28,683 bases of DNA, from NCBI GenBank assembly GCA_051745395.1, contig JBNJEA010000026.1, forward strand, positions 1-28,683. The letters are read 5' to 3'. Source of the DNA: JBNJEA01 sp051745395 (GTDB taxonomy: Bacteria > Desulfobacterota > Desulfobacteria > Desulfobacterales > Desulfosalsimonadaceae). The position numbers were made by a program, and so were the translations under genes. This document shows, one piece after another, positions 1 to 7,811 of the stretch. A model generated the notes under the pieces. That model searched no databases. It was given only the letters and a program-made list of their open reading frames with translations, and was not told the DNA's origin. Position 1 is the first letter of the stretch; the number at the start of each line of letters is the position of its first letter.

Positions 1-507
1 GCGTTGACCTTCGGGCATCGTGATAAGTTGATCAAGATCGCCAGGCAGCGTATATACGCGCATCCCGGGCGCTATGTCGATCATATTTACGGTGAGCGCG
101 AAATGGGCGGCACGAGCTGGCTCTACCTGGCGGCAAACCCGTTTGCCAGCCTCGGCATGCGTTCGGACCTGGGGACGGTGCCGGCACCGGCGCTGACCTC
201 CGGTGCGCTGGCGGTGGTGCCCATGGCCGTCGGGCTCGGCGTGGTCCTGCTGACCGGCATTTACGCCATATCCCGGCGCAAGGAAAAAATTGCGGAAGAA
301 CAACGGCTTGCGGCCGTAGACCAGACCCGCACCGAACTCGAGGAAACCATGCAGCAGAAACTTTCCGAGCAGAAAAAGGCGGCGGAAAAGGAAAGGCAGG
401 CCGCCGTCAAGCGCGAGGTGGAAAAGGCGCTTGCAGAGGCAAAAGCCGCCGACCCATCCGAATCCGATCCGCAGTCGAGCGACCCGGCAAGTGGCAAGGA
501 GGAATAG
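1..507 (+). CDS. hmcB: HmcB-like iron-sulfur subunit, C-terminal part only
   Basis: The reading frame is open from base 1, so the 5' end of the gene lies outside the window. What remains is the end of an HmcB/HybA-type ferredoxin subunit. It begins with a segment containing HIYGE and GGTSWLYL, which follows the cluster-binding region in this family. One transmembrane segment follows at about residues 67-88 of the visible part, and then a long charged, Ala/Lys/Glu-rich tail that probably forms a coiled coil. None of the cluster-binding cysteines is in the visible part. In the Hmc complex this protein passes electrons between the periplasmic multiheme cytochrome and the membrane subunits. The stop codon is 4 nt before the hmcC start, and the hmcC ribosome site lies inside this gene, so the two are very probably co-transcribed. 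The subunit name is inferred from the tail plus the downstream order C-D-E-F. Confidence 0.8.
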   Translation, partial: ALTFGHRDKLIKIARQRIYAHPGRYVDHIYGEREMGGTSWLYLAANPFASLGMRSDLGTVPAPALTSGALAVVPMAVGLGVVLLTGIYAISRRKEKIAEEQRLAAVDQTRTELEETMQQKLSEQKKAAEKERQAAVKREVEKALAEAKAADPSESDPQSSDPASGKEE

Positions 508-511
508 GACA

Positions 512-1687
512 ATGGAGGATCGAAAAAGCGGCGCCCCCGCACAGAATACCATCTGGACCCCGTTTAATGTCGTTGCCGGCATTATCCTGGCCGTGGGGCT
601 TGTTTTGACCGTGATCCGGTTTACCGGGGGCCTGGGGGCCGTCACCAACCTGGATCACAACAATCCCTGGGGCATCTGGATCGGCTTTGACCTGCTCTGC
701 GGTGTGGCCTTGGCCGCCGGCGGATACATGACCTCGGCCGCGTGCTATATTTTCGGGCTCAAACGCTATCATTCCGCCGTGCGGCCGGCGATTCTGACCG
801 CGTTTCTGGGCTACGTCCTGGTCGTGCTGGCGTTGAGCTATGACGTGGGCCGGCCCTGGCGGCTGCCGTTTCCCATTTTTTATTCCCAGGGCACCTCTTC
901 GCTTCTGTTTGAAGTGGCGTTGTGCGTGATGTTGTATCTGACCGTATTGTTTGTGGAATTCGTCCCGGCGGCCATGGAGTGGCTCGGCCTGCGCCGGGCG
1001 CGCAACCTGGTGGCCCGCCTGGTGCTGGCGTTGACGATTTTCGGCGTGATTTTATCCACCCTGCACCAGTCGTCGCTCGGCGCCCTTTACCTGATTGCGC
1101 CGTCGAAGCTCCACCCGCTCTGGTACTCGACGTATCTGGCGCTGTTTTTCTTTGTATCCAGCATGTTTGCAGGCCTGTCCATGGTGATTTTCGAAAGCAC
1201 TCTTTCGCACCGGTTTCTGCATCACAAGATGGACGCAGAACACCTCGAGCAAAGCGACGGCGTGGCCCTCGGTTTTGCCAAGGCGGCCGCCTTTATCATG
1301 ATGGGCTACGTGTTTATCCAGTTGATCGGCCTTGCGGTCGACAATGACTGGCAGTACCTTTTCACCGGCTACGGTGCCTGGTACTTACTCGAGCTGATCG
1401 GTTTCGTGGCCGCCCCGGCCTTTGTCTACGCCATTGCCGTGCGCGAGAAAAACATCCGGCTGATCCGGTGGGCTGCGGCCTGGACCGTGCTCGGCATCGT
1501 CTTGAATCGGTTAAACGTATCGCTGATTGCGTTTAACTGGCAGCTGCCCGCAGATCAACGCTATTTTCCGAGCCTGATGGAAATCGGGACCACCGTCTTT
1601 ATTGTCACCCTGGGCGTGGTGGCCTACCGATTCATCGCCACCCGGATGCCGATCCTGTACACGCATCCCGAATATTCGCATGATTAG
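512..1687 (+). CDS. hmcC: HmcC, NrfD-family integral membrane subunit
   Basis: This 391-residue polytopic membrane protein is of the NrfD/PsrC family, with about ten hydrophobic segments spread over its whole length. Members of this family bind quinone or form the membrane arm of redox complexes and carry no cofactor of their own. The family-typical opening is visible: a first helix, then a loop with NPWGIWIGFD leading into the second helix. ATG 512 is chosen because AGGAGG at 497-502 sits at good spacing. An upstream in-frame extension would overlap hmcB by about 80 nt and has no ribosome site. It lies between hmcB (4 nt gap) and hmcD (13 nt gap), the order of the D. vulgaris hmc operon. The role in moving electrons across the membrane between periplasmic cytochromes and cytoplasmic sulfate-reduction enzymes is inferred from that operon. 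Confidence 0.88.
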   Translation: MEDRKSGAPAQNTIWTPFNVVAGIILAVGLVLTVIRFTGGLGAVTNLDHNNPWGIWIGFDLLCGVALAAGGYMTSAACYIFGLKRYHSAVRPAILTAFLGYVLVVLALSYDVGRPWRLPFPIFYSQGTSSLLFEVALCVMLYLTVLFVEFVPAAMEWLGLRRARNLVARLVLALTIFGVILSTLHQSSLGALYLIAPSKLHPLWYSTYLALFFFVSSMFAGLSMVIFESTLSHRFLHHKMDAEHLEQSDGVALGFAKAAAFIMMGYVFIQLIGLAVDNDWQYLFTGYGAWYLLELIGFVAAPAFVYAIAVREKNIRLIRWAAAWTVLGIVLNRLNVSLIAFNWQLPADQRYFPSLMEIGTTVFIVTLGVVAYRFIATRMPILYTHPEYSHD

Positions 1688-1700
1688 GAAATAAAAGAAA

Positions 1701-1844
1701 ATGGAATACGCATTTTACACTTTACAGGATTTCATGGTCCACACCAAGGCCATCGCCTATCTGCTCATGGGCGCGGCCCTGATCGGGCTGCCGCTGTTCT
1801 GGCGGTTTTTAAACGCGCGTGACGAGAAAAAGCGCACATTCTGA
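1701..1844 (+). CDS. hmcD: HmcD, small single-span membrane subunit (47 aa)
   Basis: This short reading frame encodes 47 residues and is easily missed by gene callers. It starts with MEYAFYTLQDFM, contains one hydrophobic segment (about residues 18-37) and ends with a positively charged tail (KKR). The D. vulgaris hmc operon has a similarly tiny HmcD at the same place between hmcC and hmcE, with the same kind of aromatic N-terminus. The start ATG at 1701 has only a weak purine-rich stretch (AAAAGAAA) before it, so translation may be coupled to hmcC, which stops 13 nt upstream. The stop is 19 nt before the hmcE start. Its function is not known; it probably helps assemble or stabilise the membrane arm. 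Confidence 0.8.
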   Translation: MEYAFYTLQDFMVHTKAIAYLLMGAALIGLPLFWRFLNARDEKKRTF

Positions 1845-1863
1845 AAATTCTGAGGTGATGATC

Positions 1864-2544
1864 ATGTATGAATTCCTAACCGGCCCGATGTTTTACATAG
1901 CCATTGCCGTATTCGTGATCGGCCTGCTGGCCCGGGCGGTGCTCTATATTAAGGGACTGGACTGGAAACTCGACCGGGTGGCCTACCGGGCGCATCCAAA
2001 GGCCGGCGCCAAGGGGGCGGTGCGCTCGATTGTCTCCTGGCTGATTCCGTTCGGCACCCGGAGCTGGCGGGTGCAGCCGTTTATGACGATCGTGTTTTTC
2101 GTCTTCCATATCGGCGCCGTGGCTGTGCCGCTGTTTTTAATGGCCCATAACCTGGTGCTCGAAGAAAAATTCGGGTTTTCCTTTTTTACGCTATACCCGG
2201 TTTTGGCAGATATCCTGACCTGGGGAGTGGTGGTTTCGGCCGTGCTTTTGGTGCTGCGGCGCATCGCCCTGCCCGAGGTCCGCATCCTGACCACGGCATA
2301 CGACTATTTCATCCTGGCGCTGTCTGCCGCTCCCTTTGTCACCGGGTTGATCTGCCGGTATGCAGGCGCCGAAAGCTATTCGGGCTGGTTAATCGCCCAT
2401 ATCATCGCGGGCGAACTGCTGCTGATCCTGGCGCCGTTTACCAAGTTGTCCCACATCGTGCTCTATTTCATGTCCCGCGCCCAGATCGGCATGGACTTCG
2501 GTATTAAAAGAGGCGGGCTCAAGGGCAGGGATATGGCGTGGTAA
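1864..2544 (+). CDS. hmcE: HmcE, membrane cytochrome b (NarI-like) subunit
   Basis: This 226-residue membrane protein has about five hydrophobic helices. It carries histidines in the contexts FHIGA, LMAHN, IAHIIAGEL and KLSHIV, the likely axial ligands of b-type hemes in NarI/DsrM-like subunits. The same four histidine contexts recur in TmcC of this window (FHIAL, LMAHI, IAHMLTGEL, RLNHMF), which supports both the assignment and their importance. ATG 1864 is preferred over ATG 1858 because GAGGTG at 1852-1857 is then 6 nt away. HmcE is expected to pair with HmcF, linking heme b to the cytoplasmic FeS subunit. Unlike the rest of the operon, 176 nt separate it from hmcF, and that gap contains a strong hairpin. 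Confidence 0.87.
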   Translation: MYEFLTGPMFYIAIAVFVIGLLARAVLYIKGLDWKLDRVAYRAHPKAGAKGAVRSIVSWLIPFGTRSWRVQPFMTIVFFVFHIGAVAVPLFLMAHNLVLEEKFGFSFFTLYPVLADILTWGVVVSAVLLVLRRIALPEVRILTTAYDYFILALSAAPFVTGLICRYAGAESYSGWLIAHIIAGELLLILAPFTKLSHIVLYFMSRAQIGMDFGIKRGGLKGRDMAW

Positions 2545-2654
2545 GTGGTCAAAAAATATGTTTTCTGGTGATCTGAAGTTTTCCAGTTAATGATTTTTGA
2601 TGCTGTACAAAGACAATATGACTGACAAAACCTAACAAGAAAAAGCATATTGTT

Positions 2655-2692
2655 CCGTCCGTCATGCCTGCCTTCGCAGGCATGACGGACGG
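2655..2692. repeat. Perfect 17-bp inverted repeat with 4-nt loop (REP-like) between hmcE and hmcF
   Basis: The left arm at 2655-2671 (starting CCGTCCGTCATGCC) is exactly complementary to the right arm at 2676-2692, with CTTC as the loop. The type, a GTCATGCCTGC/GCAGGCATGAC hairpin, resembles dispersed palindromic repeats that I recall from many proteobacterial genomes. No run of T follows, so it is not a classical intrinsic terminator. It could reduce read-through or stabilise the upstream hmcBCDE message and so change the ratio of HmcF to the membrane subunits. The hmcF ribosome site comes about 20 nt later. Confidence 0.85.
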
Positions 2693-2720
2693 GGCAAGGA
2701 TCTTTTAACAGGAGATCACG

Positions 2721-4109
2721 ATGCCGGAAGGTACGCTGTGCTACAAGGCCCCCGTTGAGACCGAAGAGGATTTGAAGGCCCTGCTTTCGGACAAGGGCGG
2801 CAAAACCTACTACGAAGAAATGAAGCAGCTTGACGTGGACCGGGACAAGCTCTGGAACACGATCTCCAAGACCCTGAAGTCGCGGATGAAAACCTGGCTC
2901 AAAATTTGCGCGCGCTGCGGCATGTGCGCCGAGAGCTGCTTTTTGTACCGCATCAACGAATGCGATCCGAAACAGGTGCCGGCATACAAGGTCCATTCGA
3001 CCCTGGGCGAAATCGTTCGCCGCAAAGGCAATGTGGACAACGAGTTCATGCACATGGCAATGGAGACCGCCTGGGCCAAGTGCACCTGCTGCAACCGCTG
3101 CGCCATGTACTGCCCACACGGCATCGACATGGGGGTGATGATCAGCTATCTGCGGGGGCTGCTCTACGGGCAGGGATTCGTCCCCTGGGAGATGAAGATC
3201 GGCGCTGGCATGCACCGGGTCTACCGGGCCCAGATGGATGTCACGCCCGAGGATTTCGTCGACACCTTTGAGTGGATGGTCGAGGAATACGAAGAGGACT
3301 ATATCGGCTTAAACGTGCCCGTGGACAAGGAAGGCGCCGATATCATGTACACGGTCAACGCCCGCGAGGTCAAGCACTACCCGGAGGACCTGGCCGAGGC
3401 GGCCATCTTGTTCAACATCGCCGGCGAAAACTGGACCATCCCCAGCCGGGGCTGGGAGCTGACCAGCCTGGCCATGTTTGCCGGCGACTGGGAAGCGTGC
3501 CGGATGCAGGTGGAAAGCGTCTATGATGCCATGGAACGCCTGCGGCCCAGGCGGATGATCGGCACCGAGTGCGGCCACGCCCACCGGGCCACGGTGGTCG
3601 AAGGGCCCTACTGGGCCGGCCGTTCCGACGGCCTGCCCCCGGTCGAATCGATTCACTACGTGGAATGGGTGGCCGAGGCCCTGCGGACCGGAAAGTTGAA
3701 AATCGATCCGGCAAAGCGGATCCAGCGGCCGGTGACCATTCAGGATTCCTGCAATTACATCCGCAATCACGGCTTAAGGGAGGTCACCCGGGAAATCATG
3801 TCCTACATGGTCGAACCGGGATATTTTATCGATATGACCCCCAACCGGGAGCACAACTACTGCTGCGGCGGCGGCGGCGGGTTCAACGGCATCGGGCTGT
3901 TTCGCTCCCAGCGCAACAAGGCCCTGATCACCAAGCGCGACCAGATCTTACATACCGGCGCCGAACTGGTGATCGCCCCGTGCCACAACTGCTGGGACGC
4001 CATCCGGGACCTGGAGGAGGAATACAAGATCGGCATCAACTGGTCTTTTTTAAAGCCGCTGCTTATCGACATGGTTGTCGTGCCGGAGCATATGAAGCCC
4101 AAAGAATAA
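2721..4109 (+). CDS. hmcF: HmcF, cytoplasmic FeS / heterodisulfide-reductase-D-like subunit
   Basis: This 462-residue soluble protein is of the HdrD/DsrK/HmcF type. Two four-cysteine [4Fe-4S] motifs are visible: C63, C66, C69, C73 and C121, C124, C127, C131 followed by P132. The C-terminal half carries a CCG domain: C344, then C381-C382 in NYCCGGGGG, then C421 and C424 in CHNC, the pattern that binds the non-cubane cluster at the catalytic site of HdrB/HdrD. The start has a clear ribosome site (AGGAG, 2711-2715). It is expected to sit on the cytoplasmic face, bound to HmcE, and to exchange electrons with a thiol/disulfide or other acceptor of sulfate reduction. The physiological partner is unknown. 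Its paralogue TmcB is encoded at 13066-14421. Confidence 0.9.
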   Translation: MPEGTLCYKAPVETEEDLKALLSDKGGKTYYEEMKQLDVDRDKLWNTISKTLKSRMKTWLKICARCGMCAESCFLYRINECDPKQVPAYKVHSTLGEIVRRKGNVDNEFMHMAMETAWAKCTCCNRCAMYCPHGIDMGVMISYLRGLLYGQGFVPWEMKIGAGMHRVYRAQMDVTPEDFVDTFEWMVEEYEEDYIGLNVPVDKEGADIMYTVNAREVKHYPEDLAEAAILFNIAGENWTIPSRGWELTSLAMFAGDWEACRMQVESVYDAMERLRPRRMIGTECGHAHRATVVEGPYWAGRSDGLPPVESIHYVEWVAEALRTGKLKIDPAKRIQRPVTIQDSCNYIRNHGLREVTREIMSYMVEPGYFIDMTPNREHNYCCGGGGGFNGIGLFRSQRNKALITKRDQILHTGAELVIAPCHNCWDAIRDLEEEYKIGINWSFLKPLLIDMVVVPEHMKPKE

Positions 4110-4163
4110 AACCGGAATTCAGGTAAAATAAAGGCATTTTCACCCAACATACGAGGTGCCCCA

Positions 4164-5087
4164 ATGTCCGATCAGATGTTTGACAGGATCCTGTTTGCCA
4201 CGTCGGCTACCGAGGCCTGCGACCATGCCGCCCGGGTGGCCTTTAACATGGCCGAACGCTACGGCGCCCACCTCGATGTGTTTCATGTGCTCGGCCGTCC
4301 CACGCGCGGCTACAGCCAGGTGGCCATCGATGTCAAGACCCGGGAGCGGGTGGAAGTCGACGAGGAGTACCGGGAATGGGTCAAGGAGGAGATCCGGGGC
4401 TACTATGAACGCCAATTGGCCAACGTGGCCGACCAGTGCACCATTGATGTCGCCGTGGGCGAGCCCCACCGGGAAGTTTTGCGCCGGGCCCGTCAGACCG
4501 AGCCGGATTTGATCGTCATGGGCGGCCATACCCGGCACGTGGAGGATTCGGTTTATGCCGCAACGGCGGCCGGCACCACCTTTCAGAAAGTGGCGCGGGG
4601 GGCGCACTGCCCGGTGCTGGTGATCACCCGGCCGGCGGGGTCCTTCTGGGGCGGCTTTTCCCGGATCGTTTTCGGGACCGACTTTTCCGGGGCATCGGAT
4701 GTGGCCTTCGAGCATGCCGCCAAATTTGCGAAGGCCCTTGATTGCGAGCTCTACCTGTTCCACGCGGTTGATATCAGCGGCATGGGCATGGGACAGGTCA
4801 TGGCCCAGGACGACATCGACGAAAAACTGCGCAGCGCAAGACAGCATATGCGGTTTCGCTACACCGCGAAAATCGAAGATGTGGAAAATTACACCATCGA
4901 TGTCTGGGAAGGGCTGCCGTATCTGGAAATCGTGAAATACGCCCGGGAAAAACAGGCGGACCTCATCGTCATGGGGCATCACGCCAAGCGGCGGGAAGGC
5001 GAAGATGCCCGGATGGGAAGCAATATGGAGCAGGTGGTCGTCCGGGCGAATTGCCCGGTATTGAGCATCAATAGATCGGTGAAGTAA
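4164..5087 (+). CDS. Tandem-domain universal stress protein
   Basis: This 307-residue cytoplasmic protein is made of two UspA-like domains in a row, about residues 1-150 and 158-307. Each ends in the typical strand-loop pattern: LIVMGGH...CPVLVI in the first and LIVMGHH...GSN...CPVLSI in the second. The glycine-rich loop is well kept only in the second domain, so ATP binding may be limited to that half. ATG 4164 is preceded by GAGGTG at 4153-4158. The gene follows hmcF by 54 nt on the same strand and precedes the Rrf1-like receiver, so it may be co-regulated with the Hmc complex and respond to redox or energy stress. A direct role with Hmc is inference from position only. Confidence 0.88.
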   Translation: MSDQMFDRILFATSATEACDHAARVAFNMAERYGAHLDVFHVLGRPTRGYSQVAIDVKTRERVEVDEEYREWVKEEIRGYYERQLANVADQCTIDVAVGEPHREVLRRARQTEPDLIVMGGHTRHVEDSVYAATAAGTTFQKVARGAHCPVLVITRPAGSFWGGFSRIVFGTDFSGASDVAFEHAAKFAKALDCELYLFHAVDISGMGMGQVMAQDDIDEKLRSARQHMRFRYTAKIEDVENYTIDVWEGLPYLEIVKYAREKQADLIVMGHHAKRREGEDARMGSNMEQVVVRANCPVLSINRSVK

Positions 5088-5098
5088 GCTTGAATCGG

Positions 5099-5202
5099 GC
5101 GATTTCCAATTTTACCGCATCTACTGCGTCAGATGCAGCCTCGCATAGTGCACTATCGCTCGCCTGCATCTTCCTTGTATCTGCGGCAAACTTGAAAATC
5201 GC
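5099..5202. repeat. 104-bp imperfect palindrome (MITE/REP-like) between usp and rrf1
   Basis: The element is centred exactly on the perfect 12-bp palindrome ATAGTGCACTAT at 5145-5156. Two 46-nt arms (5099-5144 and 5157-5202) are related as imperfect inverted repeats. Both ends read GCGATTT inward, both arms contain (T/G)TTT followed by CCGCA, and GATGCAG flanks the centre on either side, with one-base slippage. It encodes no protein. Its symmetry suggests a mobile miniature element or an extragenic palindrome that forms a long hairpin. Lying 46 nt before rrf1, it may separate the transcript of the stress protein from the regulator genes. I recall similar sequence in other Desulfobacteraceae, but could not check copies. 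Confidence 0.8.
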
Positions 5203-5248
5203 TGAAATTGGCTGAAGCAATATCCTTAATGAGAGGCGAGGTTGGGTT

Positions 5249-5602
5249 ATGAACAAGAAAATTATGGTCATCGACGATGATCCGGCGGTGGTGGAGTATC
5301 TCACGACCCTGTTTTCCGACAACGGCTATGAAACCTGCTCGGCAAAGGACGCTTTTGAGGGCCTGGACGTGGCCCGGCAGGAAAAGCCCGATTTGATTAC
5401 CCTGGATCTGGAGATGCCCGGCGAATGGGGACCGCGGTTTTACCGCAAGATGTCCGAAGACCCGGTGCTCAAAAACATCCCGGTCGTGGTCATCAGCGGG
5501 CTTTCCGGCCACAAGTACGCCATCAGCAGGGCGGTGGCAAGTATTTCAAAGCCGTTTGACCGCGATGAACTGTTACAGGTGGTGGCCGACAACCTTATAT
5601 GA
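5249..5602 (+). CDS. rrf1: Stand-alone receiver protein, Rrf1-like
   Basis: This 117-residue protein is a single CheY-like receiver domain. The acidic pocket is D9-D10-D11, the phospho-acceptor is D53 in TLDLEMP, the switch serine is in VVISG and the conserved lysine is in SKPF. It has no DNA-binding or enzymatic output domain. The D. vulgaris hmc operon is followed by rrf1 and rrf2 and this gene has the same relative place, which is the reason for the name. Sequence similarity to Rrf1 itself was not tested. The next gene, a histidine kinase 36 nt downstream, is the obvious candidate to phosphorylate it. The ribosome site is poor (GAGGCGAGG about 10 nt before ATG). Confidence 0.78.
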   Translation: MNKKIMVIDDDPAVVEYLTTLFSDNGYETCSAKDAFEGLDVARQEKPDLITLDLEMPGEWGPRFYRKMSEDPVLKNIPVVVISGLSGHKYAISRAVASISKPFDRDELLQVVADNLI

Positions 5603-5638
5603 TGGATTCGCCGGAAGAAACGGGAAAAGCGATTTGAC

Positions 5639-7141
5639 ATGGCCGATGAACTGCTTTTAATCGAGGGCGATCAAAACCTGGGACAAGCCATGGCCGTTTA
5701 TCTGGCCCGGCAGCAGTTCCGGGTGCAGACGGCGGCGACCTGGACGCATGCCGCACCGTATCTCGAAAACGGGACGGTGGATATTGTGCTGGCCGACCCG
5801 GACATGGCCGGTGCAGACGGCTACGGCATTCTGCGGCAATTTATGGCCGATTATCCCGCAAAGCCCCTGATTGTCTCAACCGTGCCCGAAAACACCGAAA
5901 ATGCAATGGCGTATTTTCAGGCGCAGCCATTGGACTATTTAAGCAAGCCCGTCAAAAGCATCGCCCTGGATATTGCCCTGCAGCATGCGCGGCAGCGGCT
6001 GAACTTAAACCGCAAGCTTGATCAATACACCCAGCAGCTCGAAGACCTGCATCATACCCAGAACCTCTATCAACAGCTTTTTGACGAAGTCCCCTGCTAT
6101 ATTTCCGTCCAGGATCGGCAGTTTCGTTTGACGGCCATGAATCGGTTTTTCAAGCGGGACTTTGGAAACGAGGTGGGCGGATTCTGTTACCGCATTTACA
6201 AGCATCGCGACACCCCCTGCCCGGAATGCCCCGTGGCCAAGACATTCGAAGACGGCAAGCGCCACCAGACAGAGGAAGTGGTCACATCAAGGCAAGGCCG
6301 GCAGTACAACGTGCTGACCTGGACGGCCCCCCTTAAAAGCGATGACGATGAAATCACGCAGGTCATGGAAATGGCCACCAACATTACCGAGATCCGGCGG
6401 CTCCAGGATCATCTCACGTCGCTCGGGCTGATGCTCGGCTCCATGTCCCACGGGGTTAAGGGCATGCTCACCGCCCTAGACGGCGGGATTTACCAGCTGG
6501 AAACCGGCATCGGCCGCGGCGACCATCAACGCATCGAGCTCGCCTTCAACCGGATCCAGCAGACCAGCCAGCGGATCCGCAAAATGGTGCTGGAGATCCT
6601 GTACTATGCCAAATCCCGGGGCATGCAGTACGAAACCACCGACGCGGCCGCATTCGCCGAAACGGTGGCCGCTGCGGTCCAGCCCATGGCCGATAAAAAC
6701 GGCTGCCGATTCGAAAGCGGCATCGACGACAATGCCGGCAGTTTCGAGGTCGATCCCAACTGGATACAGCAGGCGCTGGTCAACTTTCTTGAAAACGCCG
6801 TGGATGCCTGTACCGATGACACGGACAAGCAGGTCCACCATATTGATTTTCGGGTCTATCCGGAAGGAGACGATCAAATCGTTTTCGACATCGCCGACAA
6901 CGGCATCGGCATGGACGAAGACACCCGCCAGAAGATGTTCACCCTGTTTTTTTCCTCCAAGGGGTCCAAGGGCACCGGCCTCGGCCTTTTTATATCCCAT
7001 CATATCATCAAGCAGCATGGCGGCCGCATCTCGGTTGCCTCCGAATACGGCCAGGGCACCCGCATGCAGATCCGCATTCCCCGCCACCGGACCGTGGAAT
7101 CCTCGATAGCCGATCCCCTGCTCAATGCCGCCAACCAATAA
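5639..7141 (+). CDS. REC-PAS-histidine kinase with a cysteine cluster in the PAS domain
   Basis: This 500-residue cytoplasmic kinase has no membrane segment. Residues 1-120 form a receiver domain with D53 (LADPDM) and K103 (SKPV), although the usual acidic pair is weakened to E9/D11. A short coiled coil at 121-142 leads to a PAS domain at about 143-255, which holds C183, C194 and C197 in the form C-x10-CPEC-P, plus C153. The phospho-accepting histidine is probably H271 in SMSHGVKG, a variant H-box. The ATPase domain shows the N-box (N382, N386 region), G1 box DNGIGMD at 420-426 and a G2 box KGTGLGL. The cysteines suggest a metal, FeS or redox sensor, which would suit control of a redox operon. 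Partners are presumably the Rrf1-like receiver upstream and its own receiver. Confidence 0.85.
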   Translation: MADELLLIEGDQNLGQAMAVYLARQQFRVQTAATWTHAAPYLENGTVDIVLADPDMAGADGYGILRQFMADYPAKPLIVSTVPENTENAMAYFQAQPLDYLSKPVKSIALDIALQHARQRLNLNRKLDQYTQQLEDLHHTQNLYQQLFDEVPCYISVQDRQFRLTAMNRFFKRDFGNEVGGFCYRIYKHRDTPCPECPVAKTFEDGKRHQTEEVVTSRQGRQYNVLTWTAPLKSDDDEITQVMEMATNITEIRRLQDHLTSLGLMLGSMSHGVKGMLTALDGGIYQLETGIGRGDHQRIELAFNRIQQTSQRIRKMVLEILYYAKSRGMQYETTDAAAFAETVAAAVQPMADKNGCRFESGIDDNAGSFEVDPNWIQQALVNFLENAVDACTDDTDKQVHHIDFRVYPEGDDQIVFDIADNGIGMDEDTRQKMFTLFFSSKGSKGTGLGLFISHHIIKQHGGRISVASEYGQGTRMQIRIPRHRTVESSIADPLLNAANQ

Positions 7142-7162
7142 GGCCGGCCTGAAAAAAAGCAC

Positions 7163-7190
7163 TTGTGACCATCTGCGTTTGCGTTATAAT
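7163..7190 (+). promoter_or_regulatory. Candidate sigma-70 promoter for rrf2
   Basis: TTGTGA at 7163-7168 and a perfect TATAAT at 7185-7190 are separated by 16 nt. Transcription would start near 7197, giving a leader of about 110 nt before rrf2. This suggests that rrf2 can be expressed apart from the upstream kinase. Binding of Rrf2 to this stretch (autoregulation) is possible, but no operator could be assigned with confidence. Confidence 0.55.
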
Positions 7191-7306
7191 AGAAATGAAT
7201 GGAGGTTCGTTAGGAGGCTTTAATTCAGCAATCATATCGGTAACGGCGATATTTTGGATAACCGGAAAAATGTTTTCAATTTTATTGATTCTATACAGGT
7301 AATCGG

Positions 7307-7786
7307 ATGCGACTGACGACAAAAAGCCGATACGGGTTGCGGATGGTGCTCGATTTGGCCCTAAACGCCAAGGAAGGGCCGGTGCCGCTTAACGATATTG
7401 CCTACCGGCAGAACATTTCCATGAAATATCTGGAAAAATTGATCCGGAAACTGCGGGCCGGCGGCGTGGTCACCAGCCAGCGCGGCGCCTACGGCGGTCA
7501 CCGGCTCGCCTGGCAGCCGGAAAAAATTACGGTGGGCGATATTGTCCGTTTGCTGGAAGACTGCACGGCCCTGACCGATTGCGCGGAAAATGAAGAAAAA
7601 ATCTGCGGGGTCTGCAACCGGGCGGGGGATTGTCTGTCCCAATGGGTATGGATCGAGGCGAGCAGGGCCCTGTTTGATCGGCTTGACAGGATCACCATTG
7701 ACCAGTTGATGCGAAACCGTACGGAATTGATCAAGGAAGTCCGCTCCCATTATAACCTGCCGCCGTATGCCATGACCGGCAACTGA
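7307..7786 (+). CDS. rrf2: Rrf2-family transcriptional regulator
   Basis: This 159-residue protein is typical of the Rrf2/IscR/NsrR family. It opens with MRLTTKSRYGLRMVLDLA, followed by a winged helix-turn-helix at about 25-68 with the YLEKL(I)RKL recognition region and the GGxRL-like turn (GGHRLA). The cluster-binding region has five cysteines, C86, C92, C100, C103 and C109, rather than the usual three, so it probably senses an FeS cluster or its loss. The family is named after the rrf2 gene next to the D. vulgaris hmc operon, so this gene is in its name-giving context. It probably represses hmc and perhaps the neighbouring cytochrome or tmc genes; that regulon is inference. The start follows a weak ribosome site (CAGG about 11 nt upstream). 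Confidence 0.9.
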   Translation: MRLTTKSRYGLRMVLDLALNAKEGPVPLNDIAYRQNISMKYLEKLIRKLRAGGVVTSQRGAYGGHRLAWQPEKITVGDIVRLLEDCTALTDCAENEEKICGVCNRAGDCLSQWVWIEASRALFDRLDRITIDQLMRNRTELIKEVRSHYNLPPYAMTGN

Positions 7787-7811
7787 TTTTTTCTATATGA
7801 AGCGCTGAACC

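Noticed and set aside
2656..2692. Hairpin read as an intrinsic terminator
   Set aside because: The stem is strong but there is no T-run after it, and the operon continues in the same direction, so it was kept as a repeat.
5088..5248. Remnant of an insertion sequence
   Set aside because: No transposase fragment or clear target duplication is seen; only a palindromic element is supported.
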